A DNA stretch of 64,000 nt from contig NC_019779.1 in the NCBI RefSeq assembly GCF_000317635.1, positions 3,720,001 through 3,784,000 on the forward strand, given 5' to 3'. Origin of the DNA: Halothece sp. PCC 7418 (GTDB taxonomy: Bacteria; Cyanobacteriota; Cyanobacteriia; Cyanobacteriales; Rubidibacteraceae). The notes under the pieces are model-generated. The model was not told where the DNA came from and did no database searches. It saw only the letters and a list, made by a program, of their open reading frames with translations. Both the position numbers and the translations under genes were made by a program. Position 1 is the first letter of the stretch, and every line of letters begins with the position of its first letter. This document shows, in pieces, positions 1-8,348 of this stretch.

Positions 1-93
1 GACTAACGGATCAGTCTCAGCGTAGTCTTCACCAAAGGCGTTAACAAGGGCTTGAGAAAAAGATTGTCGCAGTTGTTCAAGTAAAGAATACAT
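1..93 (-). CDS. argS: Arginyl-tRNA synthetase, N-terminal fragment (runs off left edge)
   Basis: The minus strand from an ATG at 93 reads 31 codons without a stop to the window edge, beginning MYSLLEQLRQ and containing FSQALVNAFGEDYAETDP. This matches the N-terminal additional domain at the start of cyanobacterial arginyl-tRNA synthetases, which charge tRNA-Arg in the cytoplasm. Only about 5% of the expected protein is visible, so the call rests on this opening segment. It lies about 200 bp downstream of the dnaE C-half on the same strand, separated by repeat-like DNA, so co-transcription is doubtful. Confidence 0.7.
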   Translation of the reverse strand, partial: MYSLLEQLRQSFSQALVNAFGEDYAETDPLV

Positions 94-97
94 AATA

Positions 98-194
98 TTT
101 GTTCTTTGTTATTTGTTATTTGTTGGTTGTTAATCAATGAACCATGAACATCCACCGACTCGCTTGGTACCTCAACCAACTAGGAAACGCTATA
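98..194. repeat. Intergenic heptamer repeat followed by a 28-bp dispersed repeat
   Basis: Positions 98-135 are degenerate tandem 7-mers of the TTTGTTA/TTTGTTC kind, seen again near 4205, 6100 and, in complement, at 9490 and 39910. Positions 167-194 are identical over 28 bp to 54319-54346, and a diverged inverted copy lies at 32799-32825. No gene was seen between 94 and 289. Confidence 0.7.
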
Positions 195-289
195 AAGATC
201 AAGGTTAAGAGGGAGGAAATTGAAACTCCTTTCTCTCCTAACCTTATGAGTTGACTGGTCACTGGTCACTGCTTAACGATTCTACTACA

Positions 290-1639
290 TCAGGCAGTTG
301 CAACTAGGGCGTTGGCTTCTGCTTGAAAGCCTTGGGCTTTTAATTCCTGAGAGGCCAAGTTGGCATCTTTCACCCAATATTGTTGTCCAAAGCGAATCAG
401 TTGCTGTTGGTTTCCCACTTTGATTCTGCCGATGACTGGAACTTTCGCTTCATTCTTTTTCGCGACAAATTGTTTTAAAGTTTGTTGTAATTTTTGTTGA
501 TGAGCGCGATCGCGCGCTTGGTCGAAACTAAAATCAACCATTACCATTTTCACTTGTTCAATCGGTTCGGCATCATCAATAATCATCTGTAACCGATCAT
601 CTTTTTCGTCAATTTTTCCCCAAACAATTAACCGTGCATCTTCTTCTAAATACGGACTTATCCGTTCATAGGAACTCGGAAAAATCACCCCTTCCATTTG
701 TCCAGAGATATCTTCCATTTGCACAAATGCCATCGGTTCATTATTGCGCGTCATAATTTTCTTCACCTCTGTGAGTAAAATAATGGCACTAATCGGCTTT
801 TTCTTGGGAATATGTTCTTGATCTCCTAGCATCACCGCCGACAGCATTGCACTCGCGGGTTTCGTTGTTTTTAAGGGATGATCGGACACATAAAAGCCTA
901 ATAAATCTTTTTCATGTTTCAGTTTGTCAGTGGCACTAAAATCTTCCACAGGAGAAGCCGTAGGAACATCTTTATAGTCGGATCTATTATGATCCTCTTC
1001 TTGACTACTATTAAGAGCTTCAAAAAGATTCGTTTGTCCACTGGCTTTGTCTTTTGCTCGACTTTGCGCCCAACTGAGAACGGGTTCTAAATCATGCAAC
1101 AATTGATTCCGATTAGAATTAATTTTATCAAATGCTCCACAATAAATTAACGCTTCTAAAGCCCGACGGTTCACCGTATGTAAATCAATTCTGGCACAAA
1201 GATCGGCTAAAGATGTAAACGTTCCTCCCGCTTCTTCTCGGGCTGCTAAAATATTTTCAATTGCCCCTTGTCCTAAATTTCTCACCGCAGATAAACCAAA
1301 CAGAATCTTTTCATTATCGGGGGTAAAATCAATTTGAGAACGATTAATATCTGGCGGTTCCACATCAATATTCATCCGCCGACAAGTATCAATATATTTT
1401 TCAATCTTGTCTGTATTATTACTGCTGGCTGTGAGGAGTGCAGCCATATATTCAACAGGGTAATTTGCTTTTAAGTAAGCCGTTTGATAGGTCACATAAG
1501 CATAAGCAGTAGAGTGAGATTTATTGAAACAATTGGACGCAACACAACCGTTAGCTAAAACAAAATTATGATCGGTTTCGACACCAATATCATAAACATT
1601 TTGTCTTCCGAGGGATTGACGCTTGATAATTTTTACCAT
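290..1639 (-). CDS. dnaE: DNA polymerase III alpha subunit, C-terminal half, with N-terminal split intein (Int-C)
   Basis: This is the distal half of the replicative polymerase subunit, made as a separate protein and joined to the N-half by protein trans-splicing. Residues 1-36 form a split-intein C-fragment: MVKIIKRQ at the start, the conserved DHNF block near residue 23, and a VASN end. The +1 nucleophile and extein follow as CFN. The mature part of about 413 residues continues with the helix-hairpin-helix region and an OB-fold near residues 280-370. Splicing would excise the 36 residues together with Int-N from the other locus, which is not in this window. The arrangement is known in many cyanobacteria. 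The gene looks intact and starts 18 bp downstream of the preceding membrane-protein gene on the same strand. Confidence 0.96.
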   Translation of the reverse strand: MVKIIKRQSLGRQNVYDIGVETDHNFVLANGCVASNCFNKSHSTAYAYVTYQTAYLKANYPVEYMAALLTASSNNTDKIEKYIDTCRRMNIDVEPPDINRSQIDFTPDNEKILFGLSAVRNLGQGAIENILAAREEAGGTFTSLADLCARIDLHTVNRRALEALIYCGAFDKINSNRNQLLHDLEPVLSWAQSRAKDKASGQTNLFEALNSSQEEDHNRSDYKDVPTASPVEDFSATDKLKHEKDLLGFYVSDHPLKTTKPASAMLSAVMLGDQEHIPKKKPISAIILLTEVKKIMTRNNEPMAFVQMEDISGQMEGVIFPSSYERISPYLEEDARLIVWGKIDEKDDRLQMIIDDAEPIEQVKMVMVDFSFDQARDRAHQQKLQQTLKQFVAKKNEAKVPVIGRIKVGNQQQLIRFGQQYWVKDANLASQELKAQGFQAEANALVATA

Positions 1640-1657
1640 CGTGTAAATCTTTTTTAA

Positions 1658-2209
1658 TTATGTTTTTTTATCGAGTGAGTATTCTTCAATCACTTTCAGG
1701 GAAATCATCTCAGCCACTTTTTGGGCTAACGATCGCGCGTTTCGTTTCTGACAAATTCCAAATAAACTTGTCCCTAAAGGAATTTCTTCTCCGTCTTGCA
1801 TCACCAATAAAATTTTTAGCATAGCAGCCCGTCCATCACCAGTTCTTGGTCGAAAGATTCTCACTTCTTGAAAATCACAAAACGGTTTTTCCCATTGTTT
1901 TTTGCGGAAGAGACTTGAGAGAACATAGCAGACTTTTTCTTGGGATCGATCAATGTGCAAAGAGGATTTCATAGTTAGAGAAAAAATTGTTCCCCACAAA
2001 AAGGCAATTTCTAAAAACCACAAAAACCAGTAAGAGAGCATACTTTTCTCTTGCAACTCTCCCCCCTGGAAGAAAAGGGCTAATCCCGCAGCCAAAGCAA
2101 ATAGACCGATGAGAAGTGCCATCTGAGAGGACGGAAATGCAAAATGGATTTGGTCGCGATGAGAAGCCACAATCACCAAAACTGGATCATTTCGTTTGTG
2201 CAAAAACAC
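1658..2209 (-). CDS. Conserved membrane protein of unknown function
   Basis: A 183-residue protein with two closely spaced hydrophobic segments (about residues 28-47 and 58-80) followed by a soluble region of about 100 residues. The topology resembles small proteins with a photosystem-assembly or PH-like cytoplasmic domain, but I do not recognise the family. It lies 18 bp upstream of the dnaE C-half and is probably transcribed with it. Start taken at MFLHKRND. No broken frame or odd composition is visible. Confidence 0.75.
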   Translation of the reverse strand: MFLHKRNDPVLVIVASHRDQIHFAFPSSQMALLIGLFALAAGLALFFQGGELQEKSMLSYWFLWFLEIAFLWGTIFSLTMKSSLHIDRSQEKVCYVLSSLFRKKQWEKPFCDFQEVRIFRPRTGDGRAAMLKILLVMQDGEEIPLGTSLFGICQKRNARSLAQKVAEMISLKVIEEYSLDKKT

Positions 2210-2307
2210 CTCCCATCCCGTTTCCCTAATCCCATCTCAACCCATCATTTCAAAACGGACAGATGAGTAGAGACATTCAGGGAGAACGCCTCTACAAAAT
2301 GAGTGAT

Positions 2308-2823
2308 TTAGGATGAGATTTTCAATAATTCCACATCAAAAATCAACGTTGCATTGGGAGGAATAACACCACCCGCACCCCGTTGACCATAACCCAATTC
2401 TGGGGGAATAATCAGTTGGCGACGACCCCCCACTTGCATCGTTGAAATTCCTTCTTCCCAACCTTTAATCACTTGTCCTTCCCCTAATTTGAAAGAAAAA
2501 GGACGATCGCGATCGCGCGAACTATCAAATTTTGTTCCATCCGCTAGACTCCCTGTGTAATGAACAACAACGGTTTGTCCTTCTTTAGGGGTTGCGCCAT
2601 CTCCTTCTTCAATATCAACGTAACGCAGTCCAGACTCTGTGCTTTTGACATCTTCTTTTTCCGCTACATCTTCTAAACTGAGGGCGACTAACGTTCCCGA
2701 CTCCGAAGCCGACATCGGGGACGCGATCGCGCTATTTTGTCTCCCTTGATCCACAATTTGTGCGCCAATCAGCACCAAAACACAAACCACTAGAACGCCA
2801 AAACTGACTAAAATTTCTCGCAT
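2308..2823 (-). CDS. FKBP-type peptidyl-prolyl cis-trans isomerase, membrane-anchored or exported
   Basis: This enzyme catalyses cis-trans isomerisation of prolyl bonds during protein folding. Residues 1-25 are a hydrophobic leader ([20 protein letters not shown]) that should direct it to the plasma membrane, periplasm or thylakoid lumen. A single FKBP domain fills residues 65-171 with the family signatures [30 protein letters not shown] and a FDVELL end. Length (171 aa) is typical for cyanobacterial single-domain FKBPs. It is followed 24 bp away by the gene ending at 2848, transcribed in the same direction. Confidence 0.93.
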   Translation of the reverse strand: MREILVSFGVLVVCVLVLIGAQIVDQGRQNSAIASPMSASESGTLVALSLEDVAEKEDVKSTESGLRYVDIEEGDGATPKEGQTVVVHYTGSLADGTKFDSSRDRDRPFSFKLGEGQVIKGWEEGISTMQVGGRRQLIIPPELGYGQRGAGGVIPPNATLIFDVELLKISS

Positions 2824-2847
2824 TAAATTGCCTCCTACCTGATATAG

Positions 2848-3171
2848 TTAACGCCAGGATCGATTTTCCAATTCCCTGATTTGACGTTCAATCCGATCAA
2901 TCCGTCCTCGTAACTCATCCAATTCACTTTGACGAGGAACACCCAGATCTTGCAACGCATTACGCATTTGACGTTCCATCTGTTCCTCAAAATTCCCCTG
3001 TTCGGTTTGAATTTGCTTCATTAAGTCATTAACAAACTCCTGTGCTTGCTCAGGGTTAATTTTACCGTCTCTCACCCACTGTTCGCTCACTTCCCGCAAT
3101 TTTTCTGCAACGAGGGATGTCGTTCCGACCCCCACCATTAGTAATTGTTTAATCCAATTGTTGCTATCCAT
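2848..3171 (-). CDS. Phasin-like / helical coiled-coil protein
   Basis: A 107-residue, all-helical, charged protein. Residues 8-22 are mildly hydrophobic (LLMVGVGTTSLVAEKL), the middle holds a DGKINPEQAQEFVNDL segment, and the C-terminus (80-105) is a coiled coil with regular Leu/Ile spacing. This layout matches the phasin family of granule-associated proteins that coat polyhydroxyalkanoate inclusions, though many cyanobacterial members have no proven role. It lies between the FKBP and NmrA-family genes on one strand and is probably co-transcribed with them. Confidence 0.6.
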   Translation of the reverse strand: MDSNNWIKQLLMVGVGTTSLVAEKLREVSEQWVRDGKINPEQAQEFVNDLMKQIQTEQGNFEEQMERQMRNALQDLGVPRQSELDELRGRIDRIERQIRELENRSWR

Positions 3172-3207
3172 TGTTTTTGTTAAAAATTCTCTGTCTGCTT
3201 GTTTATT

Positions 3208-4083
3208 CTAAGTCCCGAGATAGCGTGTCATAAAACTTTCTAGAGACTCCATTTTTATGTTAAACGTGCTTTCGAGTTCATTAATCTCATCTTCGGTACA
3301 GAAAAATTCGTTAGCAGATAAGGTACGCAGCGTTCCCAAAGACTTTTTCGTCTCAGGATCAAACACTCCCACCCCATCGCGCAGAGTGTCAAACACAAAC
3401 AAGGGAACGTTAACGGTTAAAGGGTCACGGTTAAAAACGCGACTCAAGATTTCTGGGATCTCTTCCCGCTTTAAAATTTCGGGTCCACCAACTGGGAAGG
3501 TTTTATTTTTCGCTGCTTCTACGCGCACCGCATCAATGGCGATTTTCGCTAAATCATCGGTGCTGACAATGGAGGTGCGATTTTTGGGATCGCCAATAAT
3601 CAAATAGAAGCCCGTATCTCGAAACCGTTCGGCGAGAGGAAGTAAATTAGAAGCGATGCCAGAAGGCTGTAAAATTGTATAGTTGAGTCCGCTATTTTGC
3701 AGATACTTTTCCACTTCCCGCTTCGCCTTAAATGTGGGTGAGTCTTCATAGCCTCGTTGCGCGCCTAAAACAGAAATGAAAACAAAGTGTTCCACCCCTT
3801 GGGCTTTAGCTTGATCAATCAGGTCAATATTCGCCCGATAATCCAAGGCTTGTGCATTTCCCCCTGATCCATGAGCACTAATAACATATTTAACCCCTTG
3901 ACAGGCTTTAACAAGATCTTTTTCTTCAGTTAATTCACCAATAAAAATTTCTGCACCCCGTTGTTCAAGTTCGCTATAGTTAGACTCTAAGCGGACGAAC
4001 CCCCGCACAGGTTGTTCTTCGTCTCGCAATAAACGGACAATTCGCCGTCCAATTTGTCCAGTTGCGCCAGTAACTAGAAACAT
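3208..4083 (-). CDS. NAD(P)H-binding NmrA/SDR-family reductase (atypical short-chain dehydrogenase)
   Basis: The N-terminus carries the Rossmann dinucleotide-binding motif VTGATGQIGRRIV (residues 4-16). An atypical SDR core follows, with the segment FVFISVLGA, a KREVEKYL helix in place of the usual YxxxK motif, and the YTILQPSG segment characteristic of NmrA/Ycf39-type proteins. Length (291 aa) suits the family. Members act in quinone, pigment or photosystem-assembly chemistry; the substrate cannot be read from sequence. It starts at the ATG at 4083 and lies upstream of the phasin-like gene in the same direction with 36 bp between them. Confidence 0.82.
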   Translation of the reverse strand: MFLVTGATGQIGRRIVRLLRDEEQPVRGFVRLESNYSELEQRGAEIFIGELTEEKDLVKACQGVKYVISAHGSGGNAQALDYRANIDLIDQAKAQGVEHFVFISVLGAQRGYEDSPTFKAKREVEKYLQNSGLNYTILQPSGIASNLLPLAERFRDTGFYLIIGDPKNRTSIVSTDDLAKIAIDAVRVEAAKNKTFPVGGPEILKREEIPEILSRVFNRDPLTVNVPLFVFDTLRDGVGVFDPETKKSLGTLRTLSANEFFCTEDEINELESTFNIKMESLESFMTRYLGT

Positions 4084-4199
4084 GATTATTCCCTATTGTA
4101 ACTGTTTAAGTGTACTTCTATTATGCAGAGGGTACTTTAACTCCTGATTAAACTTCAACAATCAAAAGGTTGATTCTGAGAAATTTAAGTTCAGTAATC

Positions 4200-4290
4200 A
4201 ACCTTATCCTTTTTTGTTCTTTGTTGATGGTTCCTTGTTGATTGTTGTTCACTGTAACTGCTTTACCAAACAACAAATAACGAAGAACGA
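4200..4290. repeat. AT-rich intergenic heptamer-like repeats
   Basis: The 258 bp between 4084 and 4341 hold degenerate 7-mers of the TTGTTCT/TTGTTGA type and their complement (AACAACGAAC-like) around 4270-4295. A 65-codon open frame on the minus strand here runs through the repeats and is not credible as a gene. No promoter or RNA was recognised. Confidence 0.5.
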
Positions 4291-4341
4291 CGAACAAAAA
4301 TTGATCATGTGTCTCGCTAGTCCAAAAATAACGATTTTCAA

Positions 4342-5124
4342 TCAAATTTCTAAAATTACAGGCGTATGATCGCTGGGTTTTTCCAGTCCGCGAGGAACAA
4401 TATCAATCCAACAATGAGTTGCTTTTTCATAGAGTTTTTCTGTTAAAAAGTGATGATCAATGCGCCAGCCTCGATTGCGAGAAAAACCACGGGTGCGATA
4501 ATCCCACCAACTATAATATCCTGTCTCTTCATTAAACTTCCGAAAGGCATCATAGAACCCTAAAGATTTAATGGTTTCTAGGGCTTTTCGTTCAGGGGGA
4601 GAAGACATAATATGATTTTCTTTTCCTTTCGGATCATAAATATCTCGGTCTTCGGGCGCAACATTAAAATCACCACAAACACAGATTTCACTTTTGATCA
4701 TTAATTGCTGAAGATATTGTTTTAAAACCTCAAACCAACCCAATTTATACTCATATTTTTCACTCCCAATACTCCCCCCATTCGGAATATAAAGATTAAC
4801 AATCCGAATCCCATCAATAACCCCACTAATAACCCGTTTTTGTTCATCATAAGTTCCCGCAATATCTTCTCCCACCACGGGACTAAAACCAGCAGAAATA
4901 TTGTCTAAGGGTTGCTGACTAAAAATGGCAACACCGTTATAGGCTTTTTGTCCAGAAACACAAACAGAATATCCCAATTCTTCAAACGGTTTTCTTGGAA
5001 AATCATCATCAATGACTTTGGTTTCTTGTAAACAGAGAACATCAACTTCATGTTCTTTTAACCAGTTTAAAACTTGGTCTTTCCGAGTCCGAATTGAATT
5101 GACATTCCAAGTGGCAATTTTCAT
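4342..5124 (-). CDS. xthA: Exodeoxyribonuclease III (AP endonuclease)
   Basis: ExoIII cleaves DNA 5' to abasic sites and removes 3' blocking groups in base-excision repair. The sequence has all EEP-fold signatures: KIATWNVNSIRTR at the N-terminus, the metal ligand Glu in CLQETK (residues 31-36), NLYIPNGG, CGDFNVAPED, SWWDYRTRGF, and the catalytic Asp-His in RIDHHF and KPSDHTPVI near the end. Length (260 aa) is normal and no key residue is missing. It lies alone between repeat-containing intergenic regions. Confidence 0.96.
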   Translation of the reverse strand: MKIATWNVNSIRTRKDQVLNWLKEHEVDVLCLQETKVIDDDFPRKPFEELGYSVCVSGQKAYNGVAIFSQQPLDNISAGFSPVVGEDIAGTYDEQKRVISGVIDGIRIVNLYIPNGGSIGSEKYEYKLGWFEVLKQYLQQLMIKSEICVCGDFNVAPEDRDIYDPKGKENHIMSSPPERKALETIKSLGFYDAFRKFNEETGYYSWWDYRTRGFSRNRGWRIDHHFLTEKLYEKATHCWIDIVPRGLEKPSDHTPVILEI

Positions 5125-5182
5125 GTTAATAGCTGATGGATGAGTACGATCGCGCTATCTGTTTATTATTAAGGACTCCCCA

Positions 5183-5974
5183 TTAGTTGTCAAAGATTAC
5201 CCCTTCCTCAACGGAAGGTGGCTGCTGCGACCGTTGGTCAATTTTAACCGTTTCTTCCATCACGCGCTTTTTCGATTCCAAACTCTCCCAGAAATTCAAA
5301 ATGGCATTTCCCACAGGTTGCGGATGATAATAATGGAAAAAGTGATGTCCAGAAGCACATTCCCAACTGCGATCTTCTGGCTTAAAATAATTCTTCCACC
5401 CGTGGAGTGCATTCGGATCAACAATCACATCATCTTGACTTCCACAGACGAATAGGGGAGAGGAAACGGTTTGCGCTTGCAGACGGCTGCGAGACATCAG
5501 AGAATGGGGGGAAGGGGTGGTTTGTAAGTCTCCCGCGAGGAGTTTAACAAAGCCTTTGGTGCGGTTTTGATCTTGCGATCCAAATAACGCCCGTACCATT
5601 TGCGCTAAAACAATATTTTGACTACAAGCGGATAAGAGTTGGCGATAGGTATAATAATGGGCGTGCCAGTCAATTAAGGGATTCACACCCACCCCTAAGA
5701 GGGTTAAAGATTTCACTCGTTCAGGATAATGGAGGGCATAAAGAAAGGCAACTACGCCTCCTGTACTGTGTCCAACGAGATGAACTGGTTGAGTTGAACA
5801 TTTGAGATAATCATGCAATAAAGTAACGGGAATGTCTAAGGTACAAGGTTCATCTTCCTCTTGCTGATATGCCCATTCTTGGACGATAAGCTGACGAGAG
5901 AGATAAGTTTGTAAGGGACGATGGAATCGTTTGAGGGTGGGGCTAACGCTAATCCAAAGGGCTTGTTGTGACAT
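5183..5974 (-). CDS. Alpha/beta hydrolase
   Basis: A serine-hydrolase fold protein of 263 residues. The nucleophile elbow is GHSTGG (Ser near residue 90), the acid is probably the Asp in SQDDVIVD (about 186), and the catalytic His is in GHHFFHYYHP (about 209-217). The segment HYPERVKSLTLLG after the elbow is typical of the family. The last 40 residues are a charged tail. The substrate is unknown. Its start lies 215 bp from the divergently oriented gene starting near 6189. Confidence 0.85.
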   Translation of the reverse strand: MSQQALWISVSPTLKRFHRPLQTYLSRQLIVQEWAYQQEEDEPCTLDIPVTLLHDYLKCSTQPVHLVGHSTGGVVAFLYALHYPERVKSLTLLGVGVNPLIDWHAHYYTYRQLLSACSQNIVLAQMVRALFGSQDQNRTKGFVKLLAGDLQTTPSPHSLMSRSRLQAQTVSSPLFVCGSQDDVIVDPNALHGWKNYFKPEDRSWECASGHHFFHYYHPQPVGNAILNFWESLESKKRVMEETVKIDQRSQQPPSVEEGVIFDN

Positions 5975-6188
5975 GATGAACGCTTTGTTTTATTTATTGC
6001 AATTTAATTTCAATAAGGGAATGAGATACAGGATAGCAGATGGGAGGGGAGTTGAGACAACCCCTGATCGAAAATTGTTACGATTCCTTAATGTTTTTGA
6101 TTTGTTCTTGGTTATTTGTTATTCGTTCTTTGTTGTTTAATCATTGGTCACTGTTTCAGAAGAAGTAGAAAGATTAGAGGTGAAGGAG

Positions 6189-6749
6189 ATGTTGAGAACA
6201 GTAGAAATGCGGTGGTTTAAGCGGGGAGAGATTCCAGCCGTCATGAATCAATGGTTCAAGCAAGGGTGTCCTGGAGAAGTTTTAGGAGAAGCAGAAACCC
6301 GCACCGATTGGTATTTACAACCGATCGCGCCCTGTGATGATCTTAATATTAAGTTTCGCCAAGGACGAATTGAAGTGAAGTGGCGAGAAAAACAATTGAC
6401 AACTGTTGATTTAGACTCACAAGGAGAAGGAATCATCGAACAGTGGGTGAAATGGCTGTGTGAAGCAGAGAGTTTGCAAGATTTTTGTCCCCAAGATTCG
6501 GCTTGGGTTGCAGTGGAGAAAGCGCGATCGCAGCGTCAGTGGGAACTCTCTGCAGATGCGTTTTGTAACGTAGAATTAACGCAACTGAAGGTGAAAGATC
6601 AAAACTGGTGGACATTCGGTTTAGAAAGTACAGGAGATGCAGAAAGTTTATCTGAGATTGCACAAGCAGTGAGTCAAACTTGTCCTGAAAGATTCACACC
6701 AGCAGATGCAGCAGCTTATCCTTATTGGTTAACTCACAAGATTTGTTAG
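6189..6749 (+). CDS. Conserved cyanobacterial protein of unknown function
   Basis: A protein of about 186 residues rich in Trp, Glu and charged residues, opening MLRTVEMRWFKRGEIP, with no signal peptide or membrane segment. The N-terminal strand-like segment, WYLQP and the KFRQGRIEVKWR stretch suggest a beta-barrel of the CYTH/triphosphate-tunnel kind, but I cannot confirm this. The start is uncertain: ATG at 6189 lies immediately after an AAGGAG, while GTG at 6180 and TTG at 6144 are in frame. It ends one base before a strong palindrome at 6750. Confidence 0.65.
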   Translation: MLRTVEMRWFKRGEIPAVMNQWFKQGCPGEVLGEAETRTDWYLQPIAPCDDLNIKFRQGRIEVKWREKQLTTVDLDSQGEGIIEQWVKWLCEAESLQDFCPQDSAWVAVEKARSQRQWELSADAFCNVELTQLKVKDQNWWTFGLESTGDAESLSEIAQAVSQTCPERFTPADAAAYPYWLTHKIC

Positions 6750-6774
6750 GTAGGGTGGGCAATGCCCACCCTAC
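6750..6774. terminator. Perfect 11-bp inverted repeat between convergent genes (dispersed palindrome)
   Basis: GTAGGGTGGGC at 6750-6760, loop AAT, then GCCCACCCTAC at 6764-6774. It sits between two convergent genes and can form a strong hairpin on both strands, so it may act as a bidirectional terminator although no long T-run follows. The same core occurs at 43326-43353, again between convergent genes, which suggests a dispersed repeat. Confidence 0.6.
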
Positions 6775-6809
6775 TATCTACTATTAATATCCCAAAAAAA
6801 AGCAAGTCG

Positions 6810-7709
6810 CTAACTCACAACATCCGTTAAAATCCACAAAAATAGGGGAACGGTGGCAAAACTTAGAATGGTAGAAACGACGACAGTTCTTGCAGCGCGA
6901 TCAGGTTCACCGCCAAATTCTCCCACCATTAAAACATTATTGACCGCAGCAGGCATGGCAGTTTGCATTACTAAGACATTTAGATCAAGTCCTGTTAAGT
7001 TTAAGGCAAATCCTACCGCCAGCGCGATCGCGGGTGCAACTAATAACCGTAATCCAGAGGCGAAGAGTTCATATTTCCCTAAAGTGAAGCGGGTACTAGC
7101 TAACTGCATTCCTAAAATAATTAATGCAATGGGAATTGATGATCGTCCCAACTGTTCAATTCCAGCATCGAGGCGATAAGGAAACTCCACTTGCAGTAGG
7201 TGAAAGGTAATCCCGACAATCATCGCCCAAAATAAAGGCAGTTTGAGGGTCATTCTGATTCCGTAGCGTAACCCCTCTCCTTTAATTAAAGCAGGAGCAA
7301 CTCCAAATAAAAGAATCGCAGAGGTAATTAAACAAATAATCGCTCGTTCTAAGCCCTCATCGCCAAAAGCAAAACTATTTAGCGGGAGTCCTAAATTTCC
7401 CACATTACCAAAGATTGTCGTTGCTAACAGAGTTTTCCCGACTGTAGAAGGAAGTTTTCCCCAATAATTAATTCCTAACACTATGGAGTATAACAAAGCC
7501 GACGTAAGGACAAACCCGATGATTAAACCGATCGCGCCTTGAGGAGAAACAGTTGTCCGATACAGCTTATCGCCGACTAGGGCGGGAATAAGAACATAAA
7601 GAGAAAGTTGCGAAAGAGTGGATCGATCAAGGGAAAGATAACGTTGCGCGATCGCGCCAATGAAAATAATTAACGCAACGGGGACAATAGCAGGTAAAAG
7701 AACAGTCAT
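6810..7709 (-). CDS. AEC-family (auxin efflux carrier type) transporter
   Basis: A hydrophobic 299-residue protein with about ten predicted membrane segments in two five-helix halves. It opens MTVLLPAIVPVALIIFIGAI and has the conserved FGNVGNLGLPL in the first half and LGMQLA and AMPAAVNN in the second, which are hallmarks of the AEC/mem_trans family. Family members export organic acids or related anions; the substrate is not identifiable. Two TTGACA hexamers on the minus strand within 60 bp upstream (7745-7785) could belong to its promoter, but no good -10 was seen. Confidence 0.88.
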   Translation of the reverse strand: MTVLLPAIVPVALIIFIGAIAQRYLSLDRSTLSQLSLYVLIPALVGDKLYRTTVSPQGAIGLIIGFVLTSALLYSIVLGINYWGKLPSTVGKTLLATTIFGNVGNLGLPLNSFAFGDEGLERAIICLITSAILLFGVAPALIKGEGLRYGIRMTLKLPLFWAMIVGITFHLLQVEFPYRLDAGIEQLGRSSIPIALIILGMQLASTRFTLGKYELFASGLRLLVAPAIALAVGFALNLTGLDLNVLVMQTAMPAAVNNVLMVGEFGGEPDRAARTVVVSTILSFATVPLFLWILTDVVS

Positions 7710-8036
7710 TCACTTAATTTAACAATACTCTTTAATCATTAATCGCTGAATTGTCAAGGTTTCGGCTTCAATTGTCAATTTTTTGTAATATAAGTCACAA
7801 ATTAAGTTTCAAAACGTAAAAAAATCCCGAAATGTAGCTAATTTAATGGTTTTGACGATGCACAATCGGCGATCACAGTTTAGAATGATGCAGTGAAACA
7901 TAGAACATATAAGTATTCTAGGCTTTTATCCATTGCCTCGTTAAACGTCTATGTTAGTAAATGCGAAGAAAACTTGCTGAGTGCAAGGAATCTGTCGTTA
8001 TCGTAGAGAAACAGTCGTAAATTAGGAGAAAAACCC
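7710..8036. promoter_or_regulatory. Divergent intergenic region between AEC transporter and HU
   Basis: 327 bp with no open frame of note. It must contain the promoters of both flanking genes. On the plus strand an AGGAGA ribosome-binding site lies at 8023-8028, just ahead of the HU start codon. AT-rich stretches such as TATAAG near 7907 could be -10 elements, but no consensus pair can be fixed. Confidence 0.4.
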
Positions 8037-8324
8037 ATGAATAAAGGTGATTTAGTTGATAAAATCGCTGATCGCGCCACTGTAACCAAAAAGCAGGCTG
8101 ATGCGGTTCTCACCGCAGCCCTAGAAACCATTATGGAAGCGGTATCGGAAGGGGAAAAAGTCACTTTAGTCGGTTTTGGTTCTTTTGAACGTCGGGAACG
8201 GAAAGCGCGGGAAGGTCGAAATCCCAAAACAGGGGATAAAATGGAAATTCCTGCAACGTCTGTTCCTGCTTTTTCCGCAGGGAAACTGTTTAAAGAACGA
8301 GTTGCGCCTGAAGATCAAAAGTAG
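8037..8324 (+). CDS. hup: HU-type DNA-binding protein
   Basis: HU wraps and bends DNA in the nucleoid. The 95-residue protein has the family layout: MNKGDLVDKIADRA, two N-terminal helices, VTLVGFGSFE at the start of the beta arm, and the arm signature GRNPKTG. It ends KLFKERVAPEDQK. The start is supported by AGGAGA 8 bp upstream. The next gene (CobD-like) starts 25 bp downstream, so the two may share a transcript. Confidence 0.97.
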   Translation: MNKGDLVDKIADRATVTKKQADAVLTAALETIMEAVSEGEKVTLVGFGSFERRERKAREGRNPKTGDKMEIPATSVPAFSAGKLFKERVAPEDQK

Positions 8325-8348
8325 TAACCACTGACCAACGAAATTACC

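Noticed and set aside
4148-4345. 65-codon minus-strand open frame after xthA
   Set aside because: Runs through low-complexity heptamer-like repeats and has no recognisable protein features.
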